Assembly: GCA_965216035.1 (NCBI GenBank)
Contig: CBDCFM010000016.1
Span: forward strand, 1-64,000
Source of the DNA: G963664115 sp965216035
Lineage (GTDB): Bacteria; Acidobacteriota; Terriglobia; 20CM-2-55-15
Reading direction: 5' to 3'
DNA: 64,000 nt
This document shows, piece by piece, positions 8,657 through 17,020 of the stretch (position 1 is the stretch's first letter; every line of letters begins with the position of its first letter). The notes under the pieces are model-generated. The model worked only from the letters and a program-made list of their open reading frames with translations. It did no database searches and had not been told where the DNA came from. The position numbers and the translations under genes were made by a program.

Positions 8657-9520
8657 ATGAGGAGTTTGGAGGAAATAACAGGGATGGACTTCGGCATTTC
8701 AACCTACGGGTTGGGCGATGAGAAAATCTCTCCGGCCCTGCTCGATCACCTGCTGGCGTCCGGCTTTAAACAGTTTGAGCTCTTTGCAAACCGACCGCAC
8801 TGGGACTATCACGACCGTAGCCTCGGGAAAGGCCTTGCGCGCTGGTTCCAGGCCAACAATGTCGACCCGCCATTTCTCCATCTTCCGTTTTTCGAACAGA
8901 AAGGACCCGGCGATGTGCGCCCGATCTCGGCGCTGACGGACAACGAACGCGACCGGGAGCACGCCATCGACGAAATCAAACGGGCGCTCGAATTCACGGA
9001 CCTCCAGCCCGTCGCACATGTGGTGGCACATCTCGGTTCGCTCGATCAACCCTTCAGCCCTCTTCAGTTCGAGCGCGCGTACGCTCTCGTGCGTCATATA
9101 ACGGAATTTTCAGGGGTCAATATCTTGATTGAGAATATTGACAACGAAATATCCACTATAGAGCGGATCCGGGAGTTCCTGACCCTGGCCCAGCTGCACG
9201 ATACACGGATCTGCTACGATACCGGTCACGGACGGTTGCAGGGTCCGCTCGCTCGACTCGACGGCATCGGGGCGCTCCACCTCAGCGACAACAATGGCAA
9301 CAGCGACGAGCACCTATGGCCGTTTGACGGAGTCATAAACTGGCCTGAGATCGTCACGGAACTTGTAAGATCCGGCTTCGAGGGCCCCATGGTATTTGAA
9401 GTTTCCAGTCTGACGGATCTTGGGCGCAGCCGGGGGTCCGCAAGAGGTCTCGAACGTTTGTTCACGGAGGCACACGCTTCATCCATCGAGTTCGAGAGGG
9501 AATACGGACTGGATTCATAA
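8657..9520 (+). CDS. Xylose-isomerase-like TIM-barrel protein (sugar phosphate isomerase/epimerase family)
   Basis: 287 residues with the hallmarks of the AP-endonuclease-2/xylose-isomerase-like barrel: an N-terminal FGISTYGL strand, FEL after the first helix, metal-ligand candidates in VVAHLGS, IENIDNE, ICYDTGHG and LHLSDNNG, and a final MVFEVSS. Substrate cannot be told. An internal ATG nine codons in (MDFGIST) is the alternative start. It diverges from the TPR gene with only 3 bp between starts, and the AsnRS gene follows 4 bp after its stop, so the two form an operon. Confidence 0.85.
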   Translation: MRSLEEITGMDFGISTYGLGDEKISPALLDHLLASGFKQFELFANRPHWDYHDRSLGKGLARWFQANNVDPPFLHLPFFEQKGPGDVRPISALTDNERDREHAIDEIKRALEFTDLQPVAHVVAHLGSLDQPFSPLQFERAYALVRHITEFSGVNILIENIDNEISTIERIREFLTLAQLHDTRICYDTGHGRLQGPLARLDGIGALHLSDNNGNSDEHLWPFDGVINWPEIVTELVRSGFEGPMVFEVSSLTDLGRSRGSARGLERLFTEAHASSIEFEREYGLDS

Positions 9521-9524
9521 GACG

Positions 9525-10826
9525 ATGACAACGATCTACATTGAGGACATCGGCAGCCACGTCGGCGAAGCAGTAACCATCCGCGGCTGGCTCCACAACA
9601 AACGCTCGAGTGGAAAGCTACGCTTTCTTATCGTGCGCGACGGCACCGGCTATCTGCAGGCCGTGGTCTTCAAGAAAGCGGTACCTGAAGAGACCTTCCA
9701 GACGGCTGGCGATCTGACGCATGAGTCGTCGTTCACTGTGACAGGTACTGTCCGAGCGGATGAACGCGCGCCCGGCGGGCACGAAATGGACGTGACCTCA
9801 ATCAAAGCCTTCCAGATTGTCCCCGCCCAGGAAGAATTCCCGATTACACCTAAGGAACATGGTATCGAATTCCTGATGGACCATCGGCATCTGTGGATCC
9901 GTTCGCGCCGCCAACGCGCAATTCTCAAGATTCGCCACGAAATTATCCGCGCTGCTCGCGACTTCCTCGATGACGGCGGATTCACCCTCTGTGACACACC
10001 CATTCTGACGCCTGCAGCATGCGAAGGAACGACAACGTTGTTCGAGTTGGACTACTTCGAAGAGCACGCTTTTCTCGCCCAGTCGGGACAACTCTATAGC
10101 GAAGCTACAGCGGCCGCTCTCGGAAAGGTCTACAATTTTGGGCCGACATTCAGGGCGGAAAAATCGAAAACTCGAAGGCATCTGACCGAATTCTGGATGG
10201 TAGAACCCGAAGTGGCCTACGCCACACTAGACGACGTGATGGGCCTCTCCGAGCAGTTCATCAGCCACATTGTCAAACGAGTCCTGGAAAAACGGAGAGC
10301 GGAACTCGACGACCTGGAGCGGGAAGTATCCGCTCTCGAAAAGATCACCCCTCCGTTCCCGCGCATTTCTTACGACGAAGCCATCGAAATACTTCAGGAG
10401 AATGCTTCGGACATTCAGTGGGGCAGTGACTTCGGCGGCGGTGACGAAACCATTCTGTCCGAACATTTCGACAAACCGGTTCTCGTTCACCGGTACCCCT
10501 CCGCGATCAAGGCCTTTTATATGGAACCGGATCCAGATCGGCCCGAACTGGCGCTCTGCGTGGACGTGCTGGCGCCCGAAGGTTATGGAGAAATCATCGG
10601 CGGCGGCCAACGCACCGCCAGTTATGAACTCCTTCTCGAACGTATCGAGGCACATGCACTCCCGAGGGAAGCTTTCGAGTGGTATCTGGAATTAAGGAAG
10701 TTCGGATCTGTCCCCCATTCCGGATTCGGAATGGGCATCGAACGTGTGGTCGCATGGATCTGCCACCTCGATCACGTCCGGGCAACCATCCCGTTTCCGC
10801 GAATGCTGTATCGGCTGAGGCCCTAG
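9525..10826 (+). CDS. asnS: Asparaginyl-tRNA synthetase
   Basis: Class IIb synthetase that charges tRNA-Asn. The N-terminal OB-fold domain (about residues 1-110, GWLHNKRSSGKLRFLIVRDGTGYLQ) is followed by the class II core: motif 2 at FRAEKSKTRRHLTEFWMVEPE, and motif 3 at GFGMGIERVVAWICHLDHVR. The frame is open further upstream, but the ATG at 9525 gives the normal N-terminus and 433 residues. It ends convergently with coaE, overlapping by 4 bp. AsnS rather than AspS or LysS is supported by the compact size and by AFYMEPDPDRPELALCVDVL. Confidence 0.94.
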   Translation: MTTIYIEDIGSHVGEAVTIRGWLHNKRSSGKLRFLIVRDGTGYLQAVVFKKAVPEETFQTAGDLTHESSFTVTGTVRADERAPGGHEMDVTSIKAFQIVPAQEEFPITPKEHGIEFLMDHRHLWIRSRRQRAILKIRHEIIRAARDFLDDGGFTLCDTPILTPAACEGTTTLFELDYFEEHAFLAQSGQLYSEATAAALGKVYNFGPTFRAEKSKTRRHLTEFWMVEPEVAYATLDDVMGLSEQFISHIVKRVLEKRRAELDDLEREVSALEKITPPFPRISYDEAIEILQENASDIQWGSDFGGGDETILSEHFDKPVLVHRYPSAIKAFYMEPDPDRPELALCVDVLAPEGYGEIIGGGQRTASYELLLERIEAHALPREAFEWYLELRKFGSVPHSGFGMGIERVVAWICHLDHVRATIPFPRMLYRLRP

Positions 10827-11428
10827 CGCGACAAGCCTGCTAATTCCCTATAAATTTCTTTGACACGCCGCTCGGTGTCTTCCAGTGATCCAGAATTATC
10901 GACGACGAAATCGGCGTGCCCGGCCTTCTCGTTGATGGGCATCTGCGATTGAATCCGGGCTTCGATATTTTCCGGTGTCAAACCGGGCCGGCCCGCGAGT
11001 CGATCGCGCTGCTGTTCGGGCAGGCACACAACGACGACCAGCCGGTCGTATCTCTTGTAGCTTCCCGTCTCCACCATCAGGGCCGCATCGACAATCGCGA
11101 TCGCGTTGGCATCTTCCCGCCTGACCTTGTCCAAAAACGCGTCCTGACGTTCCTTGACTGCAGGATGCACTAAACCATGCAATTTTTCTCTTCGGCAGAG
11201 CTCATTGAAAACGATTGCAGCCAGCCTGGAGCGGTCAATCCGTCCCGCGTTGTCGGCTATCTCAGTACTAAACTCCCGAACCACCGCATCATGAACTTGT
11301 TCGCCAGGTTCAAATAGCTCGTGGGTGATTTGATCCGAGTCAATCAGACGGCAGCCCAGGGCGACGAACATCTTACCCACCGTCGTCTTGCCGCAACCGA
11401 TCCCTCCGGTGAGACCGACTGTCAACAC
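10823..11428 (-). CDS. coaE: Dephospho-CoA kinase
   Basis: Last step of coenzyme A synthesis: phosphorylates the ribose 3'-OH of dephospho-CoA. The P-loop GGIGCGKTT is at residues 8-16, followed by the family segment LIDSDQITHELFEPG, LVHPAV, and a lid-region REDANAIAIVDAALMVETG. 201 residues is the normal length. The start overlaps the folD stop by 1 bp, so coaE is translated from the folD transcript. Confidence 0.95.
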   Translation of the reverse strand: MLTVGLTGGIGCGKTTVGKMFVALGCRLIDSDQITHELFEPGEQVHDAVVREFSTEIADNAGRIDRSRLAAIVFNELCRREKLHGLVHPAVKERQDAFLDKVRREDANAIAIVDAALMVETGSYKRYDRLVVVVCLPEQQRDRLAGRPGLTPENIEARIQSQMPINEKAGHADFVVDNSGSLEDTERRVKEIYRELAGLSR

Positions 11429-12348
11429 TAGAGGCCTCTCCGCAGGCGGGCTCCGGTTATGGTGTTCTTCATCAACATCGCAATCGTCATCGGTCCGGCC
11501 CCTCCAGGGACGGGAGATAACTTGGACGCGACCTTCAGTGCCTCCTGTTCATGAACGTCACCTGCCCAGACATAGCCTCTCTTGTCGAATTGTTCCAGCC
11601 GTGGCGAGGTGTCCCCGAACAATCGCTTGACCTCGGCCCGGTCGGTAATCTGATTCGTGCCGACATCGACAACCACAGCCCCGGGCTTGATGAACTCGCC
11701 GGTCACCATTGCAAGGCGGCCGATAGCGGCGACTATGATGTCCGCTTCTTTCGAAATCGAAGCAAGGTCACGGGTTCGCGAGTGACAAATCGTAACCGTT
11801 GCGTGACGGTGCATCAGAAGCATCGCCATCGGCTTGCCCACGTCATCGCTACGGCCCAGCACGGCCGCGCGAGCGCCTTCGATCTGAACTCCGGATCGGA
11901 TCAACATTTCCAGCACACCGAGAGGCGTGCAGGCCACAAGGTTTTCGTGACCGAGAACGAGTGATCCGATATTTGAGGAATGGAAACCGTCGACATCTTT
12001 GACCGGGTCCACGGTCTCCAGGACCTTGTGCTTATCAATATGTTTAGGCAGGGGCAGCTGAACGAGAATGCCGTCGATGGAATCGTCCGCATTCAGTTCT
12101 TGGACGCGGGAAATCAGCTCAGATTCTTCAATGTCTTCTGATAGAACCAGCTTCTTGCTGGTCATTCCCAACCGATCACACATGCGCGCTTTCATGCCTA
12201 CGTAGGAGGCCGAAGCGGGATCCTCGCCTACCAGGACGACTGCCAGGCCTGGGTTGATCCCTGTCGCTTTCAACGACGCGACTTCGAGTTCAACCTCGTC
12301 CTGAATCTCTCGTGCGATCTGCGTTCCGTTAATTAAAGCTGCTGTCAC
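11428..12348 (-). CDS. folD: Bifunctional methylenetetrahydrofolate dehydrogenase/cyclohydrolase
   Basis: Interconverts 5,10-methylene-, methenyl- and 10-formyl-tetrahydrofolate in the cytoplasm. Signatures: ASASYVGMKARMC with the catalytic Lys, GILVQLPLPKH, PVKDVDGFHSSNIG, and the C-terminal PVPGGAGPMTIAMLM. The NADP-binding loop reads GRSDDVGKPMA, where most homologues have GRSxxVGxP, so it is normal. 306 residues. First gene of a folD-coaE pair. Confidence 0.96.
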   Translation of the reverse strand: MTAALINGTQIAREIQDEVELEVASLKATGINPGLAVVLVGEDPASASYVGMKARMCDRLGMTSKKLVLSEDIEESELISRVQELNADDSIDGILVQLPLPKHIDKHKVLETVDPVKDVDGFHSSNIGSLVLGHENLVACTPLGVLEMLIRSGVQIEGARAAVLGRSDDVGKPMAMLLMHRHATVTICHSRTRDLASISKEADIIVAAIGRLAMVTGEFIKPGAVVVDVGTNQITDRAEVKRLFGDTSPRLEQFDKRGYVWAGDVHEQEALKVASKLSPVPGGAGPMTIAMLMKNTITGARLRRGL

Positions 12349-12507
12349 AATAGGGCCCCTGTCTTCAAAAAATAGGTCTCATAATACACCGATTGATTTG
12401 GACCCAACGGACTCTACAACAGGCGCCGAAGCACACGACGCAAAGTACGCCCACCTTTAGTAACATCTTTGTTGCTTCTTGAATCCGATATCCGGAGGGC
12501 CCGACTT
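12349..12507. other. Intergenic sequence upstream of folD
   Basis: About 160 bp before the first repeat copy. It must contain the folD promoter, but I see no convincing -35/-10 pair on the minus strand. Confidence 0.3.
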
Positions 12508-12675
12508 TAGCCGGCTGCTGACAAACGCTCGTTTTTCGGCAGTCGGCTATGTGGCACAGGATGTGCCACCATTTGCGATGGCTGTAAGCCATTGAAAATG
12601 AAAGCCATATGAGAATCACACTTCTCAGATGGCGTTGCTGAAAAAGTCATGGATGGCTTTTTCAGCATCCCGCTA
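12508..12675 (+). repeat. MITE-like repeat family 2, copy i
   Basis: 168 bp starting TAGCCGGCTGCTGACAAAC and ending TTTTTCAGCATCCCGCTA: imperfect inverted ends (GCNGGNTGCTGA type) with TA on both sides. It is followed after 2 bp by a second, roughly 90% identical copy in the same orientation. Confidence 0.8.
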
Positions 12676-12677
12676 TT

Positions 12678-12844
12678 TAGCAGGCTGCTGACAAACGCTC
12701 GTTTTTCGGCAGTCGGCTAGTGGCACAGGATGTGCCGCCATTTTCGATGGCTGTAAGCCATTGAAAATGTAAGCCATGCGAGAATCACACTTCTCGGATG
12801 GCGTTGCTGAGAAAGTCATGGATGGCTTTTTCAGCATTCCGCGA
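12678..12844 (+). repeat. MITE-like repeat family 2, copy ii
   Basis: Direct tandem partner of copy i, sharing the internal ACAAACGCTCGTTTTTCGGC block and the ATGGATGGCTTTTTCAGCA end. The left TA is present, the right one has become GA. No coding content. Confidence 0.8.
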
Positions 12845-12915
12845 TAGGAAACCGGCAGAAAGGAGAAGACAGCTGTCATACGAAAAGTCACTGGACAAGG
12901 TCAAGCAGCCCTGGT

Positions 12916-13132
12916 GAGAGCGGGCCAACACCTGGGGGCCCGAGCGCGGCATAAACTGGACGGAACACGCAAGGGTCCAGTCTCGTATCAATCAGAAGAG
13001 CACGGGGCGGAAAAACTCGGAGCGCTATCACCATTTCATCTACGAAGATCTGGGGGGACGGGTACCCGTTGGAAGCGCTCTGACTCTCGGATGCGGTGGG
13101 GGAGACCTCGAACGTGGAATGGTTCAGTACAA
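12916..13132 (+). pseudogene. SAM-dependent methyltransferase, 5' fragment
   Basis: Translation in the frame of TGG ... GAG gives ERYHHFIYEDL and then ALTLGCGGGDLERGMVQYN, the motif I glycine-rich loop of a class I SAM-dependent methyltransferase. The frame is closed upstream by a TGA near 12910, so the true N-terminus is lost or frameshifted. The rest of the gene continues on the far side of an IS481-type insertion (from about 14442). Confidence 0.7.
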
Positions 13133-14441
13133 TGTTAGCCTCCGGCACGGTACGGTCCGGGTACATGGTTTACAGATCGATCACGATGAAGTCCTCCGTG
13201 GAGGACTTCATATGCCCTGGGATCAATCAACGACCATGGATCAAAAACGATTATTTATTGCCGATTATCTTACTCGATCTTTCTCGATCGTCGAACTGTG
13301 CGCGCTACGGGGTGAGCCGGCCCACCGGATATAAGTGGATTGACAGATTCTTGGAGAATGGCCAATCCGGATTGGAGGAGCGTTCCCGTCGTCCTGTCGG
13401 CTGCCCGCATCGGACGTCAGACGATGTGGTGCGGCGGGTGATCGATCTGCGCCGCAAACATCCTCACTGGGGGGCCAAGAAGCTTCTTAAGATCTTGAAT
13501 ACCCGGCATCCCGAGGTCGACTGGCCCGCCCGATCGACGATCTCGGAACTGCTGAAACGTCATGGGCTTGTGGAGAAGAAGCGGAGACGCACCTATCCGG
13601 GTCATCCGGGCAAGCCCGTGACTTCAATGGATCGGTCCAATGATGTCTGGTGTGCGGACTATAAAGGCGAGTTTAAAACTGGGGATGGCATCTATTGCTA
13701 TCCGTTGACGATCACCGACGGTTGCACCCGGTATCTGCTCGCATGTAAGGGCCTCTACTCGACTAATCATGTTCGCGCGAAGTCCGTATTCAAGAGTGTC
13801 TTCCGGAACTTCGGTCTCCCTGCAATCATCCGGACCGATAACGGGCCGCCGTTCGCCACCACGGCCATCGGGCGACTGAGCCGGCTATCGGTCTGGTGGA
13901 TCCGCCTCGGAATCTTCCCCGAATTGATTCAGCCCGGCCGGCCAGATCAAAACGGCCGACACGAACGCATGCACAAAACCTTGAAACAAGAGACCACTCG
14001 GCCGCCAGCGGCCACGATGCGGGCTCAGCAATTCCGGTTCAATCGTTTTGTTGAGGAATTCAACACTGTGCGTCCCCATGAGGCGCTGGACCAGGAAACG
14101 CCCGACTCCCGCTATCAAACCTCTTCACGGGAGTTTCCGTTGGGCCTGCCTCCCATCGAGTATCCGTCTCATTTCGAAACGCGACTGGTCAGTCGGAACG
14201 GGGGATTCCGGTGGTCGGCCCATCGTGTTCCAATCACCCACACCCTTGAAGGTGAGTACGTCGGACTCGAGGAAGTCGACGACGGCGTCTGGGATGTCTA
14301 CTTCGGCACCGTTCGTCTCGGACAAATGGACGAACGGACCTTTACCATTCAAGATGCTTTGGGGAATAGAATGAGAAAGAGGTACAAACTGTAAAGGATG
14401 TGCCTGGACTATTCTGTCAATGATGTTCCCGGCCGTTCACA
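13133..14441 (+). mobile_element. IS481-family insertion sequence (boundaries approximate)
   Basis: Element carrying one transposase gene, inserted in a methyltransferase gene. Candidate ends are TGTTAGCCTCCGG at the left and the complement of a TGTGAACGGCCGG end at the right; these match only partly and I could not identify a target duplication, so ends may be off by 10-20 bp. Confidence 0.65.
13212..14394 (+). pseudogene. IS481-family transposase with N-terminal frameshift
   Basis: The start (ATG at 13212) gives MPWDQSTTMDQKRLFIADYL and ELCAL, the usual N-terminus of this family, but the frame ends at 13334. The downstream frame picks up at about 13300 with RYGVSRPTGYKWIDRFLENG and continues to the end with the rve/DDE core: WCADYKGEF, RTDNGPPFA, and NGRHERMHKTLK. 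The join needs a frame change at about 13300, consistent with loss of 2 bp relative to the family pattern ELCxRYG. Programmed shifting is not typical of IS481, so I call it a broken copy; an internal start might still give a partial protein. Confidence 0.75.
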
Positions 14442-15090
14442 CGACGCGCTTGACGTGTCTGAAGGTGCTGTCGAAAAGGCACAGGCACTTGCCAAAGAAG
14501 AGGGCTACACGCATATCCACTATCAGGTCTCTGACAACAACAAAGCGACCCTGGCAGAAAACGCTTACGATGTCGTCTTTGGGATCTCGTCGATTCACCA
14601 TTTCGCTGAAGTCTAATCCGTATATGAGAATGTCTATAGCGCTCTGAAACCCAATGGCTATTTCTACATGGATGAGTTTGTCGGACCATCTCAGTTCCAA
14701 TGGTTCGACGCACAGCTTGAAGCGGTCAACGATTTTTTGACGCGGATACGTGAGCACCTCAAGGTGCGCCGATCGGATGGTAAAACGATCCGAAATGCCA
14801 TAGTACGCCCGACGATTGATCGGATGAATGCCGTGGATCCGTCCAAAGCGATCCGGTCGAGCGAAATCATTCCACAGCTGTCAGAACACTTTCTCGACTT
14901 CACCGTACGCGGCTACGGAGGCAACATCCTGCGTATGCTGCTGGAAGACATTGTCGGCAATTTCGTCGAAACCGATCCGGACGCCGTGGAGTGGCTGGAC
15001 CGTATCTTTGCTTACGAGGATGACTGGCTTCTCAAAGAAGGCGTTCGAGACAATTTCAGCGTGATCGAGGCGCGGAAGCCTCTTAAATGA
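14442..15090 (+). pseudogene. SAM-dependent methyltransferase, 3' fragment with stop codon
   Basis: Continuation of the gene broken by the IS481 element: HDALDVSEGAVEKAQ (motif post I), NAYDVVFGISSIHHFAEV (motif II region), then a TAA at 14614-14616, and in the same frame SVYENVYSALKPNGYFYMDEF (post-II) through to ARKPLK. The gene therefore has both an insertion and a nonsense mutation. Its C-terminus overlaps the convergent transporter gene by 8 bp. The 140-codon frame starting at 14668 is only the tail of this gene and is unlikely to be a separate protein. Confidence 0.75.
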
Positions 15091-16432
15091 CTCCTATCGC
15101 GTTCAGGAACACCAGGACGATTCCGATAGGAACGACGAACTTCAGCAGCCACAGCCAGGCTTTATAAAAGAAAGCGAGGCTGCTGCCTTCGAGGAATTCA
15201 CGGTGACGTATCGCGTCGTCAAGGCGCCATGCTGTAAAGACGGAAATGCCCAAGCCACCCAAGGGCAGAATCCAGTTCGTCGCCAAATAATCGAGCGTAT
15301 CAAACCAGTTTCGTCCGAACACGCCGGCAAACGACTCCCCGAACAATGCGGTACCGCCACTGAGTGCCGACGGAATTCCTACCAACGCGATGATCCCGCC
15401 GAACAACAAAACAGCCTGGCGCCGCAACCATCCTCTTTCGTCGATCAGGTACGAAACCGCCACTTCCAGTAAAGAGATCGCACTCGTCAGCGCCGCAAAA
15501 AATAGCAGCGCGAAAAATACAAGGGAAAAGAACGTGCCCGCACCCATTTGGCTCAACGCGATCGGCATACTCACAAATACGAGACCGGGCCCCTGACCGG
15601 GCTCAAGACCGAAAGTAAAGATGATGGGAAAAAGAACCATGCAGGCCGTCAAAGCGATAACTGTATCCAGGATGGAAACAGTAACCGCTGCAGTCACGAT
15701 GTCGTCATCCCTCTTGAGGTAACTGCCGTATGTCAACATCGCCCCCATTCCGGTGCTCAAGGTGAAAAACGCGTGGCCCAGAGCTTCCAATACACCGGCC
15801 GCCGTCAGGTTTTCCGTGTGAAATCCGAACACGAAGTCCGCAGCCTCGCTGAAGCCTTCCATCGTGAAGGAGTTCACGAGCAGAATAACGATGAACGCGA
15901 ACAGGGTCGGCATCAATATCCGCGCCCAACGTTCGATACCTCGACTGATACCTCCCCAAACCACGCCGACCGTGGCTGCCATGAAGAGCAAATGCCAGAA
16001 AAGGTTCAGCCCGTTCGATGTGAACAACTCGCCAAATACCGGGCCAACCGCTTCCGGACCGAGGCCGACAATCTGTCCCGTAAGTGACAGGTAGGTGTAA
16101 TGAAGCGCCCAGCCGGCGACAACGCTGTAATAGGAAAGGATGATGAATGCAGCCGCGACCCCCAGCCAGCCGAACGCAACCCAGAGGCCACCACCGAGTT
16201 CTTTGAGAGCACCGACGGGGGACTTCTGGGTGGCTCGGCCCAGCAGTATTTCAGCCGTCATCACGGGCAGCCCGACGAGGGCGATACAGGCCAGATAAAC
16301 CAGAACGAACGCGCCGCCCCCGTTGACACCGGTAATGTAAGGAAACTTCCAGACGTTTCCCAACCCCACCGCCGATCCGGCAGCAGCCAGGACAAATCCG
16401 AGTCGTGATCCCCAGTGCCCTCTCTCCGCCAG
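15083..16432 (-). CDS. Neurotransmitter:sodium symporter (SNF) family transporter
   Basis: Inner-membrane Na+-coupled amino-acid or amine transporter. The first membrane helix carries the family signature GLGNVWKFPYITGVNGGGAF, and about 11-12 hydrophobic segments follow. A GTG at 16369 opens the frame at this signature, but the codons upstream of it (to about 16432) read LAERGHWGSRLGFVLAAAGSA, which is exactly the conserved N-terminus, so the real start is further upstream. No ATG, GTG or TTG is in frame between there and a TAG about 40 bp upstream, leaving CTG or another rare start. Convergent with the methyltransferase remnant. Confidence 0.85.
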   Translation of the reverse strand: MAERGHWGSRLGFVLAAAGSAVGLGNVWKFPYITGVNGGGAFVLVYLACIALVGLPVMTAEILLGRATQKSPVGALKELGGGLWVAFGWLGVAAAFIILSYYSVVAGWALHYTYLSLTGQIVGLGPEAVGPVFGELFTSNGLNLFWHLLFMAATVGVVWGGISRGIERWARILMPTLFAFIVILLVNSFTMEGFSEAADFVFGFHTENLTAAGVLEALGHAFFTLSTGMGAMLTYGSYLKRDDDIVTAAVTVSILDTVIALTACMVLFPIIFTFGLEPGQGPGLVFVSMPIALSQMGAGTFFSLVFFALLFFAALTSAISLLEVAVSYLIDERGWLRRQAVLLFGGIIALVGIPSALSGGTALFGESFAGVFGRNWFDTLDYLATNWILPLGGLGISVFTAWRLDDAIRHREFLEGSSLAFFYKAWLWLLKFVVPIGIVLVFLNAIGVI

Positions 16433-16537
16433 AACAACCCCCCTCTTTTCGCTCGCTTCAATTGACAGGGCCTATGGTAACATTCCCGCGCCAACGCTAC
16501 CTGTAGTGACCCACGGGGGAAGTAACGAGGTTCAAAC

Positions 16538-17020
16538 ATGAGCGCAACAGAAGAAAAAGACAACACCAAGAAAGTGGACAATGTCGGAGAATCCCGTGTC
16601 GTCATGGTCCGGAACTCAGACCAGGGCTTATCCCAGGAGATCATTGTTGGGCCGCACCGCCTTAGGTCCGACGAACCCGCACTCCCGGGCACAGACACAG
16701 GACCGACACCGTATCAACTGCTTAGCGCAGCGCTCGGTGCCTGTACTTCGATAACTCTCATAGCATATGCGCGCCATAAGGAATGGCCCCTGGAAAGCGT
16801 CACCGTGGTCATGACCCATGGAAAGATCCATGCTGAAGATTGCGCCGACTGCGAAACCAAGGAAGGCAAGGTAGATCGTATCGAACGAGCCATAGAACTA
16901 GGAGGTCCCCTGAGCGAGGAACAACGGCAGCGATTGTTGCAGATTGCACAGCGGTGTCCCGTTCACCGGACACTGACGTCGGAACTCAACATACAAACTC
17001 GGCTGGTGGGATCGGGCTAA
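16538..17020 (+). CDS. OsmC family protein
   Basis: Small thiol-dependent peroxidase-fold protein reducing organic hydroperoxides, or a related detoxifying role. The two conserved cysteines are present: C69 in LSAALGACTS and C140 in QRCPVHRTL. The 160 residues match the YhfA-like OsmC group, with TPYQLLSAALGACTSITL as the core helix. The gene stands alone, diverging from the SNF transporter, and ends convergently with the MFS gene with a 4-bp overlap. Confidence 0.88.
   Translation: MSATEEKDNTKKVDNVGESRVVMVRNSDQGLSQEIIVGPHRLRSDEPALPGTDTGPTPYQLLSAALGACTSITLIAYARHKEWPLESVTVVMTHGKIHAEDCADCETKEGKVDRIERAIELGGPLSEEQRQRLLQIAQRCPVHRTLTSELNIQTRLVGSG

Noticed and set aside
12500..12850. CRISPR array (two similar units in tandem)
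   Set aside because: Two 167-bp copies without unique spacers; inverted ends and TA flanks indicate MITE-like elements.
14614..14616. In-frame stop in the methyltransferase as a possible selenocysteine codon
   Set aside because: It is TAA, not TGA, and the gene is already split by an IS.
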